Part shown: positions 62,638 through 64,000 of the stretch, piece after piece
How positions within the stretch are numbered: position 1 is the first letter of the stretch
Layout of the letters: every line of letters begins with the position of its first letter
Source: Hydrogenophilales bacterium
GTDB lineage: Bacteria; Pseudomonadota; Gammaproteobacteria; Burkholderiales; Eutrophovitaceae
Length of the DNA: 64,000 nucleotides
Assembly (NCBI GenBank): GCA_902627495.1
Contig: CACOJS010000006.1
Location: forward strand, 1-64,000
Reading direction: 5' to 3'
The notes under the pieces: generated by a model
Told to the model about the DNA's origin: nothing
What the model saw: the letters and a program-made list of their open reading frames with translations, nothing else
Databases searched by the model: none
Translations under genes and position numbers: made by a program

Positions 62638-64000
62638 ATGTTAAAACGTACTGTTATGTTCCTTGCCGCGTTTGCGGTAATGGGATTCTCCTCGTTAGTT
62701 TCAGCTCAGGGAGTTGATAGACTCGGGTCAGTTTTATACCCGAACTATGTAACCTCTGACATGTTGCTAAATGCAGGGGTAGATCATCAAAACTGGCTTC
62801 ACTACGGTAAAGACTATCAAACTACTCGTTACAGTGCTTTATCTAGTGTTAACAGGGATAACGTTAAAAAGCTTGTGCCAGCTTGGAATCTTTCCTTTGG
62901 TGTACTCGAAGGTCAGGATAGCCAAGCTGTTGCAGTTAACGGAACAATCTACGTAACCACTTCGTTCAACAAAGTACTTGCTGTTAACGGTACAACAGGT
63001 GAGCAGCTCTGGAAGTACGAGCGTGAGTTACCGGGAGATGTTTTTCCTAAGCTTTGCTGTGACGTGGTCAACCGTGGTGTAGCTGTCTATAAGAATAGAG
63101 TATATCTTGCTACCCTAGATGCTCACATTGTTGCTCTGGACAACCAGACTGGGGCAGTGGTTTGGGACAAGAAAATCGGAGACTACACCTACGCCGAAAC
63201 CTTTACTGTTATGCCACTAATCGCCAACGGCAAAGTAATTTTCGGAACAGCAGGTGCTGAGTATGGTGTTCGTGGATGGATCGCTGCTATCGATGCTGAT
63301 ACGGGTGCTCCAGCATGGAAAACTTACACTATTCCAGGTCCTGGAGAGCCAGGAAATGATACTTGGGCAGGTGAGTCTTGGAAGTATGGTGGTGGTTCCG
63401 GCTGGATTACTGGATCTTTTGAACCAGATACAAACTCAATCTATTGGGGAATCGGAAACCCAGGACCTGACTTCGATCGTCACGTTCGTTTAGGTGATAA
63501 CTTATTCAGTAACTCAACAATTGTTATGGACGCTGACAGCGGGAAAATAAAGAGTTACTTCGCCTACACACCAAATGATCCGTATGACTATGATGGTGTG
63601 AACGAAAATATTCTTGTTGATCTAGGTGGCAAGAAGATGTTCATACACGCTTCTCGTAACGGACATATCTATGGTATGGACCGTGTGAATACGATTAACA
63701 GAGGCCCTGGACTAAACGAGCATAAATGCCTCTGGGTTAATACCTTGAGTCGTGTTAACTGGGTAGCTCAGCCAATTAGCCCATCCCATAAAAACTGCCG
63801 ACCAGTCTATGATTGGCCAAAAATGGATGTTGTTTATGATCGTGTAACTACGAACATAGCTCCATCATTGGATGGTGGTAAAGAGTGGCACCCAGCAGCA
63901 TATAGCCATCGTACCAAAATGGTATATGTCCCAGTTTATGATTTCACTATGGACTTGCAAGCCAAGAAAATGGAGTGGAAGCGTGGTGAGTGGTATCTGG
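62638..64000 (+). CDS. PQQ-dependent alcohol/methanol dehydrogenase, lanthanide type (3' end outside window)
   Basis: ATG 62638 with GGGAGG 8 bases upstream opens a frame that runs to the window edge (454 codons, no stop). A signal peptide (FLAAFAVMGFSSLVSAQ) is followed by the beta-propeller quinoprotein: NWLHYGKDYQTTRYSALSSV, adjacent Cys140-Cys141 (KLCCDVVNRG, the PQQ-contacting disulfide), GGGSGWITGSF, and DPYDYDGVNENIL. Asp317 is the catalytic base and Asp319, two residues on, is the extra acid that marks lanthanide-dependent (XoxF-type) enzymes. It oxidises an alcohol in the periplasm and passes electrons to a cytochrome c. XoxF is likely, but ethanol-type relatives also carry this Asp. 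Confidence 0.9.
   Translation, partial: MLKRTVMFLAAFAVMGFSSLVSAQGVDRLGSVLYPNYVTSDMLLNAGVDHQNWLHYGKDYQTTRYSALSSVNRDNVKKLVPAWNLSFGVLEGQDSQAVAVNGTIYVTTSFNKVLAVNGTTGEQLWKYERELPGDVFPKLCCDVVNRGVAVYKNRVYLATLDAHIVALDNQTGAVVWDKKIGDYTYAETFTVMPLIANGKVIFGTAGAEYGVRGWIAAIDADTGAPAWKTYTIPGPGEPGNDTWAGESWKYGGGSGWITGSFEPDTNSIYWGIGNPGPDFDRHVRLGDNLFSNSTIVMDADSGKIKSYFAYTPNDPYDYDGVNENILVDLGGKKMFIHASRNGHIYGMDRVNTINRGPGLNEHKCLWVNTLSRVNWVAQPISPSHKNCRPVYDWPKMDVVYDRVTTNIAPSLDGGKEWHPAAYSHRTKMVYVPVYDFTMDLQAKKMEWKRGEWYL

Noticed and set aside
1-64000. CRISPR arrays, IS elements, prophage, rRNA or tRNA genes
   Set aside because: No regularly spaced repeats, transposase or integrase frames, phage genes or RNA-gene-like gaps were found on reading through; tRNA absence was judged by eye only.

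Overview
The window is a dense stretch of a bacterial chromosome of moderate to low GC, with short intergenic gaps, many 4-base ATGA gene overlaps and frequent GTG/TTG starts. Gene content points to a free-living aerobic member of Pseudomonadota, most like a marine gamma- or betaproteobacterial lineage. The pointers are homodimeric-type AceE, BirA with an N-terminal HTH followed by CoaX and a SPOR protein, GlnRS, HslR, a betaproteobacterial-style SWIB protein, fused malic enzyme-phosphotransacetylase, nickel superoxide dismutase and a lanthanide-type PQQ dehydrogenase. Species cannot be fixed from the sequence. No rRNA, tRNA, IS element, prophage or CRISPR array was seen.

Layout. 1-2.5 kb: tail of a basic protein, SWIB protein, DUF1015, a PhyH dioxygenase. 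2.5-5.5 kb (minus): pepN-arsC. 5.6-10.6 kb (plus): second PhyH, a SAF-domain oxidoreductase, nitronate monooxygenase, ettA. 10.6-12.6 kb: SDR and MscS channel. 12.6-19.4 kb (minus): DsbD-like protein, mandelate-racemase-like enolase, glnS and a benzoylformate-decarboxylase-like ThDP enzyme. 19.4-21.8 kb (plus): birA-coaX-SPOR with overlapping ends. 21.8-28.6 kb: pgi, a broken EI24-family gene, hslR, a GT39-type glycosyltransferase, rpmE, rho, trxA. 28.9-35.8 kb (plus): fdxA-addB-addA and a DsrE-like gene. 35.8-40 kb (minus): an HtrA-like protein lacking its catalytic triad, a membrane hydroxylase, maeB.

40-43.9 kb: cold-shock gene with a clear terminator, then an acid-sugar dehydratase-like enolase, a glyoxalase-II-like hydrolase and an aldehyde dehydrogenase resembling 2,5-dioxopentanoate dehydrogenase. 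43.9-48.1 kb (minus): a complete adaptor-ATPase-permease-permease export cassette. 48.2-53.1 kb (minus): SulP transporter, TlpA-like thioredoxin, aceE, facing a divergent Lrp regulator. 53.3-60 kb: LOG protein, HAD hydrolase, two crotonases, a tartrate/isopropylmalate-type dehydrogenase and two alpha/beta hydrolases, a catabolic neighbourhood. 60.2-64 kb: sodN-sodX, a 32-codon membrane-protein gene, a PuuD-like membrane protein, DUF192, and the start of a PQQ dehydrogenase cut by the window edge.

Functionally the window mixes housekeeping (translation, transcription termination, DNA repair, central carbon) with scattered catabolic enzymes for organic acids and small carbonyl compounds. The most interesting points are the sodN-sodX-small protein-PuuD-like block, the repeat-rich leader of the PQQ dehydrogenase, the catalytically dead HtrA homologue, the three-lesion EI24 gene, and glnS embedded between mandelate-pathway-like enzymes.
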